A stretch of 64,000 nucleotides of DNA from assembly GCF_000242915.1 (NCBI RefSeq), contig NZ_AFRZ01000001.1, positions 682,001 through 746,000 of the forward strand. Reading direction: 5' to 3'. The notes beneath the pieces were generated by a model. It did no database searches. It was not told the DNA's origin and was given only the letters and a program-made list of their open reading frames with translations. The DNA comes from Sulfurimonas gotlandica GD1 (GTDB lineage: Bacteria; Campylobacterota; Campylobacteria; Campylobacterales; Sulfurimonadaceae). The position numbers and the translations under genes are program-made. Within the stretch, counting starts at the first letter, position 1, and each line of letters begins with the position of its first letter. Positions 1-9,444 of the stretch are shown here, in pieces.

Positions 1-1079
1 CCGCCAATAAGTGCAATCATACTAGCTTTAATACTATCAGCCCCAAGACTTGGTCCAACTGAACGTTTTTCCATGAGGTAAATAGGAGCTAAAAGTGCAC
101 CTGAACGAAGAGCGATAGCTAAATCTTTTGCTTCCATAACAGTATAGTTTCCAGAAATCTGACCAGCACCTCCACCGATACGCTCATTGATATTTGGAGC
201 AGAATAAACTTTTCCATCTAAAACAACAGCAAGTCTTTTACCAACACTTTTGCCAGTGAAGTCACCAAATATTTCTGCACCCTCCGCATTTAACTTGAAG
301 TTAATCAAAGGTCTGTTATTTTGATCAAATCCCATTGAAGCATCTGTTAGCATCCCGCCATCAAGAATAGGAATCTCACGAACTAAGTATTTACGGCGAG
401 AATCTTTAACATCTTCTAAAATCACGTCACCATAAGCGCTAGCATCAGAGTCACTCATGCTGTTAACACGAGCATCTCTATCTTCATCAACTGCCATAAG
501 CTCAAGTTTAGCTGCACGAGAAATAAGCTCTCTTGCACGTTGCTCTTCTTCTTGAGTCTTGATTCCAGCTAACTGAACAAGAATCTTCTCTTCACCTTGA
601 CGAGCTACAACAGGCTCAGCTAATCCAAATTGGTCAAGTCTATTTCTAATAGTCTCAATAGCTTGGTCAATTGCTAACTTTTCTGTTTTTATTATCTCTG
701 CAGGTGTTAAGCTAAGTGAAAAGTTCTCAGCATTAACAGACAGGTTTACACCATCTATCTCACTTAAAAACTCTTTCATCGCCTTTGTATCATCAGCGTC
801 AAGAAGTGAAAAAGATATTGATGATTCATCAAACTTGAGTGCATCGACCAAGATATCTTTTCTATCACTAAAATGTTTTACACTAGCAGCAATTGATTTT
901 ATACGAGACTTTGTGGCTTCTTCAGTTTTTACACCAAGAAGCATGTGTAAACCACCCTGAAGGTCAAGTCCTAAAGTAACTTTTTTTCCATCTTGCAACT
1001 GTAGTAGTGATGGTGCGGAGAAGAACAGACCAAAAACTATTGATAGTGCGAAGATAACTATGCGATAATTAAGCTTCAT
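1..1079 (-). CDS. secD: Protein translocase subunit SecD (N-terminal part, cut by window edge)
   Basis: SecD is an inner-membrane partner of SecYEG that uses the proton gradient to pull secreted proteins across. I translated the minus strand from the ATG at 1079-1077: an N-terminal membrane segment (about residues 5-25) is followed by the family motif LGLDLQGGLHM and a large periplasmic region. About 359 residues are present; the C-terminal membrane bundle lies outside the window. The start overlaps the end of yajC by 11 bp, so the two are translationally coupled as in the usual yajC-secD-secF operon. The motif and the neighbour make the call secure. Confidence 0.95.
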   Translation of the reverse strand, partial: MKLNYRIVIFALSIVFGLFFSAPSLLQLQDGKKVTLGLDLQGGLHMLLGVKTEEATKSRIKSIAASVKHFSDRKDILVDALKFDESSISFSLLDADDTKAMKEFLSEIDGVNLSVNAENFSLSLTPAEIIKTEKLAIDQAIETIRNRLDQFGLAEPVVARQGEEKILVQLAGIKTQEEEQRARELISRAAKLELMAVDEDRDARVNSMSDSDASAYGDVILEDVKDSRRKYLVREIPILDGGMLTDASMGFDQNNRPLINFKLNAEGAEIFGDFTGKSVGKRLAVVLDGKVYSAPNINERIGGGAGQISGNYTVMEAKDLAIALRSGALLAPIYLMEKRSVGPSLGADSIKASMIALIG

Positions 1080-1335
1080 CCTCATACTTTCTTGCAATAG
1101 CGTCTTTTGCAATTTTAGTAATTACATCATCATTCATTTTTACACTTAAAAACTTCTCTTCAACTTTGTGAATAACTACAATAAAGCCACCATTAGTAAC
1201 AACTTTGTCACCTTTAGCTAGAGCTTCGATCATCTCTTTTCTTGCTTTAGCCTCTTTTTGTTGTGGGCGGATAATCACGAAATACATGATTGCGATTAAA
1301 AATATAAACGGTAGTAATTGACTGATAATTTCCAT
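1069..1335 (-). CDS. yajC: Preprotein translocase subunit YajC
   Basis: This is an 88-residue single-pass inner-membrane protein that joins SecDF in the Sec accessory complex. The sequence opens with a hydrophobic segment (about residues 5-22) followed by the YajC signature IIRPQQKEAKARKEM, then a small basic domain with the typical GDKVVTNGG motif. Length is normal for the family. It is the first gene of the yajC-secD unit and reads away from lnt, which starts 82 bp away on the other strand. Confidence 0.95.
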   Translation of the reverse strand: MEIISQLLPFIFLIAIMYFVIIRPQQKEAKARKEMIEALAKGDKVVTNGGFIVVIHKVEEKFLSVKMNDDVITKIAKDAIARKYEDEA

Positions 1336-1406
1336 AGGTATGGGTTTCCTTTAATTAAATTGTGGCGATTATACAAAAAGAATATTAATAAGTGACTGAA
1401 TATGTG

Positions 1407-1418
1407 TATAATTCTACA
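1407..1418 (+). promoter_or_regulatory. -10 box directly in front of lnt (probably leaderless)
   Basis: A perfect TATAAT occupies 1407-1412 and the lnt ATG begins at 1418, with only five bases between. Sigma-70 transcripts normally start 6-8 bases past the -10 box, so the mRNA would begin at or next to the start codon. No Shine-Dalgarno sequence is visible upstream. The same arrangement occurs at acyP and perR in this window. Confidence 0.5.
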
Positions 1419-2653
1419 TGCTAAAAAATATTGAAACGTTTAAAAACAATAAACCATTATTATTTGATTTACTCATTGGTCTCGTAACTGCACTCCTCTT
1501 TAGCGCATTTATATATTTAGAACACTGGGGAATCACTCTAAAACTCTTCAACACTATCTTTGGTGTTGCTGCCTTAGGATTACTATTATACATTCCTAAA
1601 AGAGCTATATTGGTGGCTGGTTTCTTTATTGGACTCTTATGGTTTTACTGGATTGGTTATAGTTTTAAATATAATGGTGTTGGATATTTAACTCCTTTTA
1701 TTACTCTATCATTTGCCATTATTTATATGTTGTTTTTTGGTGTTTTAGCACTAAGCAACAAAGTATATGTCAGAGCTCTTTTACTATTTTCTCTTAGTTT
1801 TTTTGAACCCTTTGATTGGAACTGGCTGCAAATTGAACTATTATTTGTAGATAGTTATATTGGTCTGTTTAAATACCAACTATTCTTCGTTTTGGCAGCT
1901 CTTACACTTCCTAATTATTTAAAATTTAAATACAAAGATGCTTCTATACTCCTGCTCCTCCTCGCATTAAATTTTAGCCCTAGTATAGAAAAAGAAGCTC
2001 CACTAAAAATCAAACTTGTTCCTACCGATATAGCACAAGACAAAAAATGGGCGAGAGCTTCTCTTAAACCTACTATCTTTATGATTTTAAAAGAGATACA
2101 AAATGCGATAGATGAAGATTATGAAGTTATTGTTTTTCCAGAGTCAGTATTTCCACTTTACATGAATGAAAATCAAAAAATCATTGATAGACTCCTTAAA
2201 TATTCTCAAGATATTACCATAGTTGCAGGTTCTCTCTATAGAGATAAAGGTAATAATTACAACGTTACATATATGTTTCAAAATGGTAAATATGAAATGG
2301 CTAAAAAGCTCGTTTTAGTTCCTTTTGGAGAGTATGTACCTCTTCCAAAATTTGCACAAAACATAATCAATGATATGTTTTTTGCTGGGCAAGCTGATTT
2401 TGTAACTGCTGAGAAGCCAACAGATTTTATAATTAAAGGTGTAAAATTTAGAAATGCCATCTGCTATGAAGCTACATGCCAAGAAATATATGAGGGTGAT
2501 GTAAGTTATGTTATTGCTATAAGTAACAATGCTTGGTTTGCTCCATCTATAGAGCCTACTATTCAAAAATTACTCATGAGATATTATGCGCGTAAAAATG
2601 CTACAACAATATACCATTCGGCAAATTACAAGGGTACCGGCATAGTTAGATAA
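1418..2653 (+). CDS. lnt: Apolipoprotein N-acyltransferase Lnt
   Basis: Lnt adds the third acyl chain to the N-terminal cysteine of lipoproteins in the inner membrane. Residues 1 to about 190 hold several hydrophobic segments; the rest is a nitrilase-fold domain. The expected catalytic triad is visible: Glu242 in VIVFPESVFPLY, Lys297 in MAKKLVLVPFGEY, and Cys349 in RNAICYEA. At 411 residues it is about 100 shorter than the E. coli enzyme, which is common in Campylobacterota. The ATG at 1418 has no Shine-Dalgarno and sits five bases after a -10 box. It is divergent from yajC. Confidence 0.93.
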   Translation: MLKNIETFKNNKPLLFDLLIGLVTALLFSAFIYLEHWGITLKLFNTIFGVAALGLLLYIPKRAILVAGFFIGLLWFYWIGYSFKYNGVGYLTPFITLSFAIIYMLFFGVLALSNKVYVRALLLFSLSFFEPFDWNWLQIELLFVDSYIGLFKYQLFFVLAALTLPNYLKFKYKDASILLLLLALNFSPSIEKEAPLKIKLVPTDIAQDKKWARASLKPTIFMILKEIQNAIDEDYEVIVFPESVFPLYMNENQKIIDRLLKYSQDITIVAGSLYRDKGNNYNVTYMFQNGKYEMAKKLVLVPFGEYVPLPKFAQNIINDMFFAGQADFVTAEKPTDFIIKGVKFRNAICYEATCQEIYEGDVSYVIAISNNAWFAPSIEPTIQKLLMRYYARKNATTIYHSANYKGTGIVR

Positions 2654-2697
2654 TAACATTTAGCTATAATAATAAAAAATATTTTTCAGGCTACTAC

Positions 2698-4797
2698 ATG
2701 TTAAATCTTAAAAATCCAGACCTATATAACAACCGTGAAATTTCATGGTTACAATTCAATACAAGAGTTTTAAAACAAGCTCAAGATGAATCACTTCCAC
2801 TACTAGAACGTCTTAAATTTTTTGCTATTTATGGAACAAACCTAGATGAATTTTATATGATTAGGATTGCAGGGCTTAAAAAACTTTTTGCAGCTGGTAT
2901 CATAGTATCAGGCGCTGACAAATTAACACCGATGCAGCAACTTAGGGAGATAAGAAAATATCTTCACCAAGAGCAACAAGTGATAGAGCATTGTATGAGT
3001 GGAATATTTAAAAAGCTTGAACTTGAAGGTATTTATGTAAAATCATACGATGAAGTCAACCAGCATCAAAAAAACACTCTCAATAGATATTTTAGTGAAA
3101 ATATATATCCAGTAATTATACCAATTGCTATAGATGCTACACATCCGTTTCCACACCTGAATAACCTTAGCTTTGGACTAATTGTAAAGTTGAGTGATAC
3201 AGATGATGAGTCAATAGAAAGATTCGGACTCATTAGAGTTCCAAGGGTTGTTAGCAGATTTATCGAACTTGACAATGCTACTTATGTTCCTGTTGAATCA
3301 CTTGTTGCACAACACGTTGAAGATCTTTTCCCTGGCTATACTCTTATTAAATATGCATCATTTAGAGTTACAAGAAATGCGGATATGGAGATAGAGGAGG
3401 AAGAAGCTGATGATTTTATGGAAATTCTTGAAGAAGGATTAAAATCACGTCGTAAAGGTGAGATGGTAAGACTGGAGATCGGTAGTGATACTGATGAAGA
3501 AATTATTAATTTTTTCAATCGTCATACAAATGTTTACAAAGATGATATTTATAAATTTCACACATTTTTAAATCTATCTAGCTTATGGCAAATTGTTGGA
3601 AATAAGAATTTTGCACATCTATTAGCTGCTCCTTTTAAACCTCAGAGTTTACCTCCGTTTGACAATAGCGAAAATATTTTCACCACTCTAGAGAAGCAAG
3701 ATGTTCTAATGTACCATCCTTATGAAAGTTTTGATCCAGTTGTAAGACTGATTCAAACTGCTTCAAAAGATAAAGATGTTGTTTCTATAAAGATGACTCT
3801 ATATCGTTCAGGAACAAACTCACCTATAGTTCAAGCACTTATGGCTGCTGCAGAGAGCGGGAAGCAAGTAACAGTTATGGTTGAGCTAAAAGCAAGATTT
3901 GATGAAGAGAACAATCTTATCTGGGCAAAAGCACTTGAAAAAGCAGGAGCTCATGTTATCTACGGCATACGTGGATTTAAAGTTCATGCGAAAGCCTCTT
4001 TAGTAACAAGAAGAAAAAATGGAAAGCTAAAACAGTACGCACACTTGGGTACAGGGAATTACAATCAAGCAACTGCAAAAATTTATACGGATATTAGTTA
4101 TCTTACTTCTAAAGATGAAATAACTAATGATTTAACAAAATTTTTTCACTTCTTAACTGGTTTTAGTAAAAAAGGCAAACTTGATGAGCTTTATATGTCA
4201 CCAGCTCAAATCAAACCTAAAGTTCTTTCTTTAATTCATAATGAGACAAGAAAAGGTAGCGATGGACAAATTATTGCAAAAGTAAACTCTTTGGTTGACG
4301 AAGATGTAATTCGCGCACTGTATAAAGCCAGCCAGGCAGGTGTAAAAATCGACCTTATTGTTCGCGGCATCTGTTGTCTTAAAACAGGCATCGAAGGCGT
4401 GAGTGATAACATCAGAGTTATCTCAATTTTAGGTAAATATCTAGAGCATCCAAGAGTATTCTACTTCAAAAATGATGCTGCTCAGGTTTATATATCTTCT
4501 GCTGACTGGATGCCAAGAAATTTGGTTAGAAGAATTGAACTTTTAACTGCTATCAAAGATGAAGAGTCACAAAATAAGATTATTCAGATTTTAAAACTTC
4601 AGTGTTCTGACAACGTACTGGCATATGAGCTTCAAAGTGACGGTTCATACATAAAAGTCAAACAAATAGAAGAAGATAAAAGTGTAAATAATCATAAACT
4701 TCTAGAAGAGTTTGTAAACAAAATCTCAAAAGCAAGTAAAAAAGAGACTCAAAGAAGTGTAGCGCAAATCACTTCTCGTCTTTTTCTGGAGAGCTAA
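2698..4797 (+). CDS. ppk: Polyphosphate kinase 1
   Basis: PPK1 reversibly transfers the gamma phosphate of ATP to inorganic polyphosphate. The 699-residue protein has the family's N-terminal helical domain (opening NREISWLQFNTRVL) and two phospholipase-D-like C-terminal domains. The two conserved active-site histidines are His430 in KVHAKASL and His449 in YAHLGTGNYN, matching E. coli His435 (phosphorylated) and His454. Length is normal. The next gene starts one base after its stop, so ppk heads a small operon with the carbonic-anhydrase-like gene. Confidence 0.97.
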   Translation: MLNLKNPDLYNNREISWLQFNTRVLKQAQDESLPLLERLKFFAIYGTNLDEFYMIRIAGLKKLFAAGIIVSGADKLTPMQQLREIRKYLHQEQQVIEHCMSGIFKKLELEGIYVKSYDEVNQHQKNTLNRYFSENIYPVIIPIAIDATHPFPHLNNLSFGLIVKLSDTDDESIERFGLIRVPRVVSRFIELDNATYVPVESLVAQHVEDLFPGYTLIKYASFRVTRNADMEIEEEEADDFMEILEEGLKSRRKGEMVRLEIGSDTDEEIINFFNRHTNVYKDDIYKFHTFLNLSSLWQIVGNKNFAHLLAAPFKPQSLPPFDNSENIFTTLEKQDVLMYHPYESFDPVVRLIQTASKDKDVVSIKMTLYRSGTNSPIVQALMAAAESGKQVTVMVELKARFDEENNLIWAKALEKAGAHVIYGIRGFKVHAKASLVTRRKNGKLKQYAHLGTGNYNQATAKIYTDISYLTSKDEITNDLTKFFHFLTGFSKKGKLDELYMSPAQIKPKVLSLIHNETRKGSDGQIIAKVNSLVDEDVIRALYKASQAGVKIDLIVRGICCLKTGIEGVSDNIRVISILGKYLEHPRVFYFKNDAAQVYISSADWMPRNLVRRIELLTAIKDEESQNKIIQILKLQCSDNVLAYELQSDGSYIKVKQIEEDKSVNNHKLLEEFVNKISKASKKETQRSVAQITSRLFLES

Positions 4798-4798
4798 T

Positions 4799-5326
4799 AT
4801 GACATATAAGTTTAAAAATATAGAACCAATAATAGGTGAGAAAACATGGATAGCACCATCTGCTGATGTAATTGGTGATGTTACATGCGGAAGTGACTGC
4901 TCTATCTGGTTTGGAAGTGTAGTCAGAGGCGATGTTCACTACATTAAAATAGGTGACAGAGTCAGCATCCAAGATCTTAGTATGGTTCATGTAACTCACT
5001 ATAAAAAAGCTGACAAGAGTGACGGTAATCCTACTATTATAGGAAATGATGTAACTATTGGTCACCGCGTTATGCTTCATGGATGCACAATAGAAGATGC
5101 TTGCCTAATCGGAATGAGCGCTACAATATTGGATGGTGCGGTAATCGGCAAAGAGAGCATTGTAGGAGCTAGTGCTTTAGTTACAAAAAACAAAGTTTTT
5201 CCTCCACGTTCGTTAATCATGGGGAGTCCAGCCAAAGTTGTTAGAGAGCTAAATGATGAAGAAGTAAAAGAACTTTATGCATCTGCTTCAAGATATGTAG
5301 CGTTTAAAAACGAATACCAGGACTAA
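4799..5326 (+). CDS. Gamma carbonic anhydrase family protein (hexapeptide repeat)
   Basis: This 175-residue left-handed beta-helix protein belongs to the YrdA/PaaY/CaiE group related to gamma carbonic anhydrase. Hexapeptide repeats run through the first 140 residues. Zinc-ligand-like histidines are in place: His64 or His67 in SMVHVTHY, and His89 and His94 in IGHRVMLHGC. Members have been reported with carbonic anhydrase or thioesterase activity, so the actual reaction is not certain. It begins one base after the ppk stop and is followed nine bases later by the TRIC-type gene, which suggests one transcript. Confidence 0.85.
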   Translation: MTYKFKNIEPIIGEKTWIAPSADVIGDVTCGSDCSIWFGSVVRGDVHYIKIGDRVSIQDLSMVHVTHYKKADKSDGNPTIIGNDVTIGHRVMLHGCTIEDACLIGMSATILDGAVIGKESIVGASALVTKNKVFPPRSLIMGSPAKVVRELNDEEVKELYASASRYVAFKNEYQD

Positions 5327-5335
5327 GTTACATAG

Positions 5336-5947
5336 ATGCCAGATTTTTTCATATACGCAGATATTATTGGCATTATAGCTTTTAGCATCAGTGGATTTTT
5401 AATAGCTATAAAAAATGATCTTGATATTCTCGGTATCTTAATAGCATCGGCACTTACTGCTCTTGGCGGTGGAGTTATCAGAGATGCTATTCTTAGTTCA
5501 GCGCCTTTTGCATTCACCTCTCTCTATCCTGCTTTAACCTTAATAGCTACTATATTAATCGCTTACATTTTTAAACTATACAAAAAACCATCGATTGAGA
5601 GAAAATTGATATTTGTAGTAAGTGATACTATTGGTCTTGTTGCTTTTAGTATTACAGGAGCGATTTTGGCGATACATGCAGATTATAACTTTTTTGGCAT
5701 TATAATATTGAGCTTTATTACTGCTGTTGGTGGTGGAGTTACAAGGGACATAATGATAAATCAGGTTCCAACTGTTCTGGTAAGTGACTTCTATGGTTCT
5801 ATCGCTGTAATAGTTGCTCTGCTGTTGGCATTACTTGAGATGTTTAATGGTTTGAATGAGATAAGTATTGCTGTAGTAGCCATTTTGTCTGTTATTTTAA
5901 GATTGATCGCTTTTAAAAGAGAGTGGCATCTGCCGAAGTTAAGTTAA
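5336..5947 (+). CDS. TRIC/UPF0126 family membrane protein (YicG-like)
   Basis: This is a 203-residue inner-membrane protein built from two homologous halves, each with three predicted membrane helices. The repeat is plain: IGIIAFSISGFLIAI...TALGGGVIRDAI in the first half and IGLVAFSITGAILAI...TAVGGGVTRDIM in the second. The GGG-x-RD turn is the hallmark of the TRIC cation-channel fold; some bacterial members have been annotated as glycine transporters, so the substrate is open. It is the last gene of the ppk unit and ends just before a hairpin terminator shared with argJ. Confidence 0.85.
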   Translation: MPDFFIYADIIGIIAFSISGFLIAIKNDLDILGILIASALTALGGGVIRDAILSSAPFAFTSLYPALTLIATILIAYIFKLYKKPSIERKLIFVVSDTIGLVAFSITGAILAIHADYNFFGIIILSFITAVGGGVTRDIMINQVPTVLVSDFYGSIAVIVALLLALLEMFNGLNEISIAVVAILSVILRLIAFKREWHLPKLS

Positions 5948-5953
5948 ATTTAT

Positions 5954-5973
5954 AAAAGGCTATATAGCCTTTT
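5954..5973. terminator. Bidirectional hairpin terminator between converging genes
   Basis: The sequence AAAAGGCTATATAGCCTTTT is a perfect 20-base palindrome with a GC core and A/T runs on both sides, so it can form a U-tailed hairpin in either direction. It lies between the TRIC-type gene (plus strand, ends 5947) and argJ (minus strand, stop near 5972), and its last bases touch the end of argJ. Confidence 0.75.
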
Positions 5974-7147
5974 ATGTTCTGTAGTCCGCATTTATTTTAA
6001 CATACTCATAACCTAAGTCACAACCGTATGCTTTAAAACTACCTTCACCTACACCTAAGTCACAAGAGATAGTAAACTTTTTATGTCCCATAATAACGGC
6101 ACATTTTTTCTCCATCTCAGCATCAAAAAGCAATTCACCTCTATTATAAACACAAAGATTGTCAAATGAGATTTTTAGCTTCTCTTCATAAGCTTCTACC
6201 CCACTTGCACCTACTGTTGAAGCAATTCTTCCCCAGTTAGGATCTTCACCGTAAAGAGCAGTTTTAACAAGCAGAGAATCAGATAATTTCTTTGCGACTA
6301 TCTCAGCTTCTCTGTCATCTTTTGCGCCAGTTATTTTGTATGTTACAAGTTTTGTAGCACCCTCACCGTCTCTAACCATCTCTAAAGCTAAGAAGTGCAT
6401 CACTTTAAATAGTGCTTCTTTAAATGCTTCGGCTTCATAAGCTCCACTTTTAGCATTACTAAGAAGTAAAACAGTATCGTTTGTGGAAGTATCTCCATCA
6501 ACACTAATAGCATTAAATGTTGTTTTAATAACTTCATCTAATATCTCTTGCATCTCTGCCTTTGAGACATCAGCATCCGTAGTTATAAAACACAGCATTG
6601 TTGCCATAGCCGGATTTATCATACCGGCACCTTTAGCCATTGCACCAATGTTAAAGCTACTGCCATCATCAAGCGTAACATTCAGTGCTATCTCTTTTGA
6701 GAATGCATCTGTCGTCATAATAGCTTTTGAAGCGTTGCCTGGCTCTTTTTTAGTAGTGTCAAACTTCTTGAGACCGTTTATAATTTTTTCTTTGGGAAGT
6801 CTAACACCGATAACGCCTGTTGAGCTCATTATTGGGTTTGTGACATTTTCTAAATTACTTAAAACTTCATCTATGTCTTCAAAGCCAGCTTGACCTGTCA
6901 TTGCATTTGCATTTTTTGAGTTTATAAGAATGAAGTTTGTCTTAAAATCACCCTTTGCTCTAAAGTGCTTTATAGGAGCTGCATACATCTTGTTTGTAGT
7001 AAAGGTTGAAGCTACTTCACACTCATTCTCACTGTAGATAAATGCCATATCCAAGGCACCATCTTTTTTCAGTCCTGCACTTATTCCATCAGCATAAAAA
7101 CCATCAGATGCGCATACGCCACCAGTAGTTTGAACTATCTTATACAA
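5972..7147 (-). CDS. argJ: Bifunctional ornithine acetyltransferase / N-acetylglutamate synthase ArgJ
   Basis: ArgJ moves the acetyl group from N-acetylornithine to glutamate and, in bifunctional forms, also uses acetyl-CoA, so it closes the acetyl cycle of arginine synthesis. The 391-residue precursor cleaves itself into two chains at the conserved Ala-Thr bond, visible here in [14 protein letters not shown] with Thr183 as the new N-terminal nucleophile. The C-terminal chain keeps the GEDPNWGRI motif. Its start overlaps the end of the upstream potassium-channel gene by eight bases, an unexpected but tight coupling. Confidence 0.96.
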   Translation of the reverse strand: MYKIVQTTGGVCASDGFYADGISAGLKKDGALDMAFIYSENECEVASTFTTNKMYAAPIKHFRAKGDFKTNFILINSKNANAMTGQAGFEDIDEVLSNLENVTNPIMSSTGVIGVRLPKEKIINGLKKFDTTKKEPGNASKAIMTTDAFSKEIALNVTLDDGSSFNIGAMAKGAGMINPAMATMLCFITTDADVSKAEMQEILDEVIKTTFNAISVDGDTSTNDTVLLLSNAKSGAYEAEAFKEALFKVMHFLALEMVRDGEGATKLVTYKITGAKDDREAEIVAKKLSDSLLVKTALYGEDPNWGRIASTVGASGVEAYEEKLKISFDNLCVYNRGELLFDAEMEKKCAVIMGHKKFTISCDLGVGEGSFKAYGCDLGYEYVKINADYRT

Positions 7148-8273
7148 ATCTCAGCTCCTTAGGCTTAGTTCTTTTTCTTAAAAGCTCTTTTGTTGTTCTT
7201 ATATCACGTTGCATACCAATAATAAGCAGCTTACACTCACTTGTAATTAGTACATCACCTTTTGGCATAGATATAAATTTGCCATCTTTTTTTGTTATTC
7301 CAATTACTGAAGTGTTGGTTATTTGACGCATATGCGTCTCTTTTAATTTCTTAAGTACTGCCCAGCTATATTTTGGGACTTCTACTTCTTCCATATCCAA
7401 AGGATTATCACTCTTATATAAAAACTCTTCAAGAAGATTTTCCATATCTGGTCTTGCTGCCATTGCGCTAACTCTTTGGGCTGTTAGTTTAGTCGGAGAA
7501 ACAACAGTGTCCGCACCAAGTTTTTTAAGCTTTTCAACATCACTCATTGATTCAGCTGTTGAAATAACATAATAAGGTCTTGGTAAAAAGTGTTCCTTCT
7601 CAAAAAGCCTAACAGATGCGATTATAGCAATATTATCAGCAAGAGAAGCAGATAGTGTTATAAGACCTTTAGCAGATGCAAGGTGAGCTTTTAACATTGA
7701 AAGTTCAGCGTGTGGTTCAGCTTTTAAATACGTTTGATAATTATGCTCTCTAGCCCACTCATGAATCTCTTCTCTTGGGTCAACTACTACAAAAGGAATA
7801 TGATTTTTTCTCAGCTGTTTTGTTACTTCAAGAGTATAATCATTATGGTAACAGACCACAAAATGTTTTTTTAACCTTGCTATCTTATACAACATTCTTC
7901 GCTCCTTTAAAATCGTGATAATCGTACCTCTATTTAACTCTGCGATTAAAATACCGATTGCACTTGTAAAAGTTGCAAAACCTGCAATAATAAGAGTAAT
8001 GGTAAATATTCTTCCTGCATCAGAAACTGGAGCTATTTCTCCAAATCCAACTGTAGTAAAGGTAATACCAGTTTGATATACGGCATCCATTAGAGTAAAA
8101 TTGTCGATAAGTACATATCCGACAGTTCCTACTAACATAGTCATAACTGTTAAAATTAGGGGTAAACGAAATGCTTTTAGGTGAGGGTAAACTTCAGGAA
8201 GAAGTTTTGCGTCAGGTTTGGGAGCAGACTCCCAGTGCAGGAATTTGCGAATCCTTTGTAAAAGATTCAACAT
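7140..8273 (-). CDS. Two-TM potassium channel with RCK (TrkA-N) domain
   Basis: This 377-residue inner-membrane ion channel has one membrane helix near residues 36-56, a pore loop with the selectivity filter TVGFGE (residues 74-79), and a second helix near 90-112. A cytoplasmic RCK domain starts around 137 ([11 protein letters not shown]...), and a C-terminal TrkA-C-like segment covers roughly 300-377. This is the MthK/Kch-type layout in which the RCK ring gates potassium flow in response to a bound ligand. It lies 15 bp after rpmB and overlaps argJ, so all three may share a transcript. Confidence 0.88.
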   Translation of the reverse strand: MLNLLQRIRKFLHWESAPKPDAKLLPEVYPHLKAFRLPLILTVMTMLVGTVGYVLIDNFTLMDAVYQTGITFTTVGFGEIAPVSDAGRIFTITLIIAGFATFTSAIGILIAELNRGTIITILKERRMLYKIARLKKHFVVCYHNDYTLEVTKQLRKNHIPFVVVDPREEIHEWAREHNYQTYLKAEPHAELSMLKAHLASAKGLITLSASLADNIAIIASVRLFEKEHFLPRPYYVISTAESMSDVEKLKKLGADTVVSPTKLTAQRVSAMAARPDMENLLEEFLYKSDNPLDMEEVEVPKYSWAVLKKLKETHMRQITNTSVIGITKKDGKFISMPKGDVLITSECKLLIIGMQRDIRTTKELLRKRTKPKELRFV

Positions 8274-8288
8274 TTTTTCCTGTTCTCT

Positions 8289-8477
8289 TTACGAGTTTTT
8301 CTTAAGTGTGCGTAATTCTCTTGCAGAGATTTTAATCTTTTGCGTAGTACCATCTTCTAAAGTGATTCGCACAGTTCTTAGGTTTAATAAAAAACGACGC
8401 TTTGTTCTGTTTTTTGCATGAGAAACATTGTTCCCGCTCATAGGGCCTTTGCCACTAATAGCACATTTTCTTGCCAT
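8289..8477 (-). CDS. rpmB: 50S ribosomal protein L28
   Basis: This is a 62-residue basic ribosomal protein that binds 23S rRNA near the E site. It opens [20 protein letters not shown], the family signature, and ends in a lysine-rich tail. Length matches L28 of related bacteria. It stands upstream of the potassium-channel gene on the same strand. Confidence 0.97.
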   Translation of the reverse strand: MARKCAISGKGPMSGNNVSHAKNRTKRRFLLNLRTVRITLEDGTTQKIKISARELRTLKKNS

Positions 8478-8646
8478 AATTAGCTTCCTTGTTTAGGTTT
8501 TAAAGTTGCGAATTGTATCAGGTAGAAGCAAAACCTAAGCTTAAAGGTGTTTTAGGCAGCTTAAAATGTTATATCATTTAGTTTTAATATTCATTTTATC
8601 AATATACAGCTAGAATATATACAAATTAACAACATATGAAGTGAAG

Positions 8647-9444
8647 ATGATAACAAAAGATAAAATTGATGAGTATATTAGCAAAATCCCACCTGCACCG
8701 CAAGCACTAAAAGAAACACTGACGCTACTCAATGCCGGTGAACTTATTAAAGCCTCAAAAGCCGCACAGACTGATTTAGCTCTTGCAACATATCTCAAAG
8801 AACTAGTTAACAAACCTATATATGGCTTTGCAAATGAAGTTACTGATGTATCTCAAATATTTGGAATTTTGGGTGTCTCCGGCTCACAACAAACTGTTTA
8901 CAACTATATGACGACTCTACTTAGTCCTGGTAAATGGGTTTTGTTTAAACTAAATGCTAGGGCATTCCATGAGTTACAGGCAAAATTATCAAAAAGATGG
9001 GAAGAGATTTTAGATCATCTATGCATAGATGATAAAAACATATCTAGTTCTATTGCTCTTCTACCAGCTAGTATTATCGTCTCAGAAGCACTGTTTTGTG
9101 ACAAAATAGAAGATGTAAACCTTTTAAGAAGTGTAAAAAATCTTGATTACAACACTATACTGACTCGCCTATGTGGAGTTGGCATTTTCGATATATGCGA
9201 ACAGATATCTGTTAAATGGGAGATGCCAGAAGAGATTGCTAAAATCATTCAAGCCTCTTCTGGATTGAAACCATCTGAAGATAAAAAGATAAACCTTCTT
9301 GGGAAGTGGATGCATCTCTTACTATTTTATGAACTATCTCAACCTATGTTTATTGAAGCTGGTCTAAATGACTTTATAGATTTTCAAATAGACTATGTTG
9401 GTGACATATATGAAGAATTCTCTACACTAATGGAAATAGCATGA
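8647..9444 (+). CDS. HDOD domain protein
   Basis: The 265-residue protein is largely an HDOD domain, an HD-phosphohydrolase relative that has lost catalytic metal ligands and is found in signalling and chemotaxis-linked regulators. The opening PPAPQALKETLTLL and the ILGVSGSQQTVYNYM stretch fit the family. I chose the ATG at 8647, behind GAAGTGAAG; a GTG two codons upstream (8641) is also possible. Its last four bases overlap the next gene, which carries STAS-like and CheX domains, so the two probably act together. Confidence 0.72.
   Translation: MITKDKIDEYISKIPPAPQALKETLTLLNAGELIKASKAAQTDLALATYLKELVNKPIYGFANEVTDVSQIFGILGVSGSQQTVYNYMTTLLSPGKWVLFKLNARAFHELQAKLSKRWEEILDHLCIDDKNISSSIALLPASIIVSEALFCDKIEDVNLLRSVKNLDYNTILTRLCGVGIFDICEQISVKWEMPEEIAKIIQASSGLKPSEDKKINLLGKWMHLLLFYELSQPMFIEAGLNDFIDFQIDYVGDIYEEFSTLMEIA

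Noticed and set aside
6483-6893. 136-codon plus-strand ORF inside argJ
   Set aside because: Antisense shadow of a confident gene, no ribosome site.
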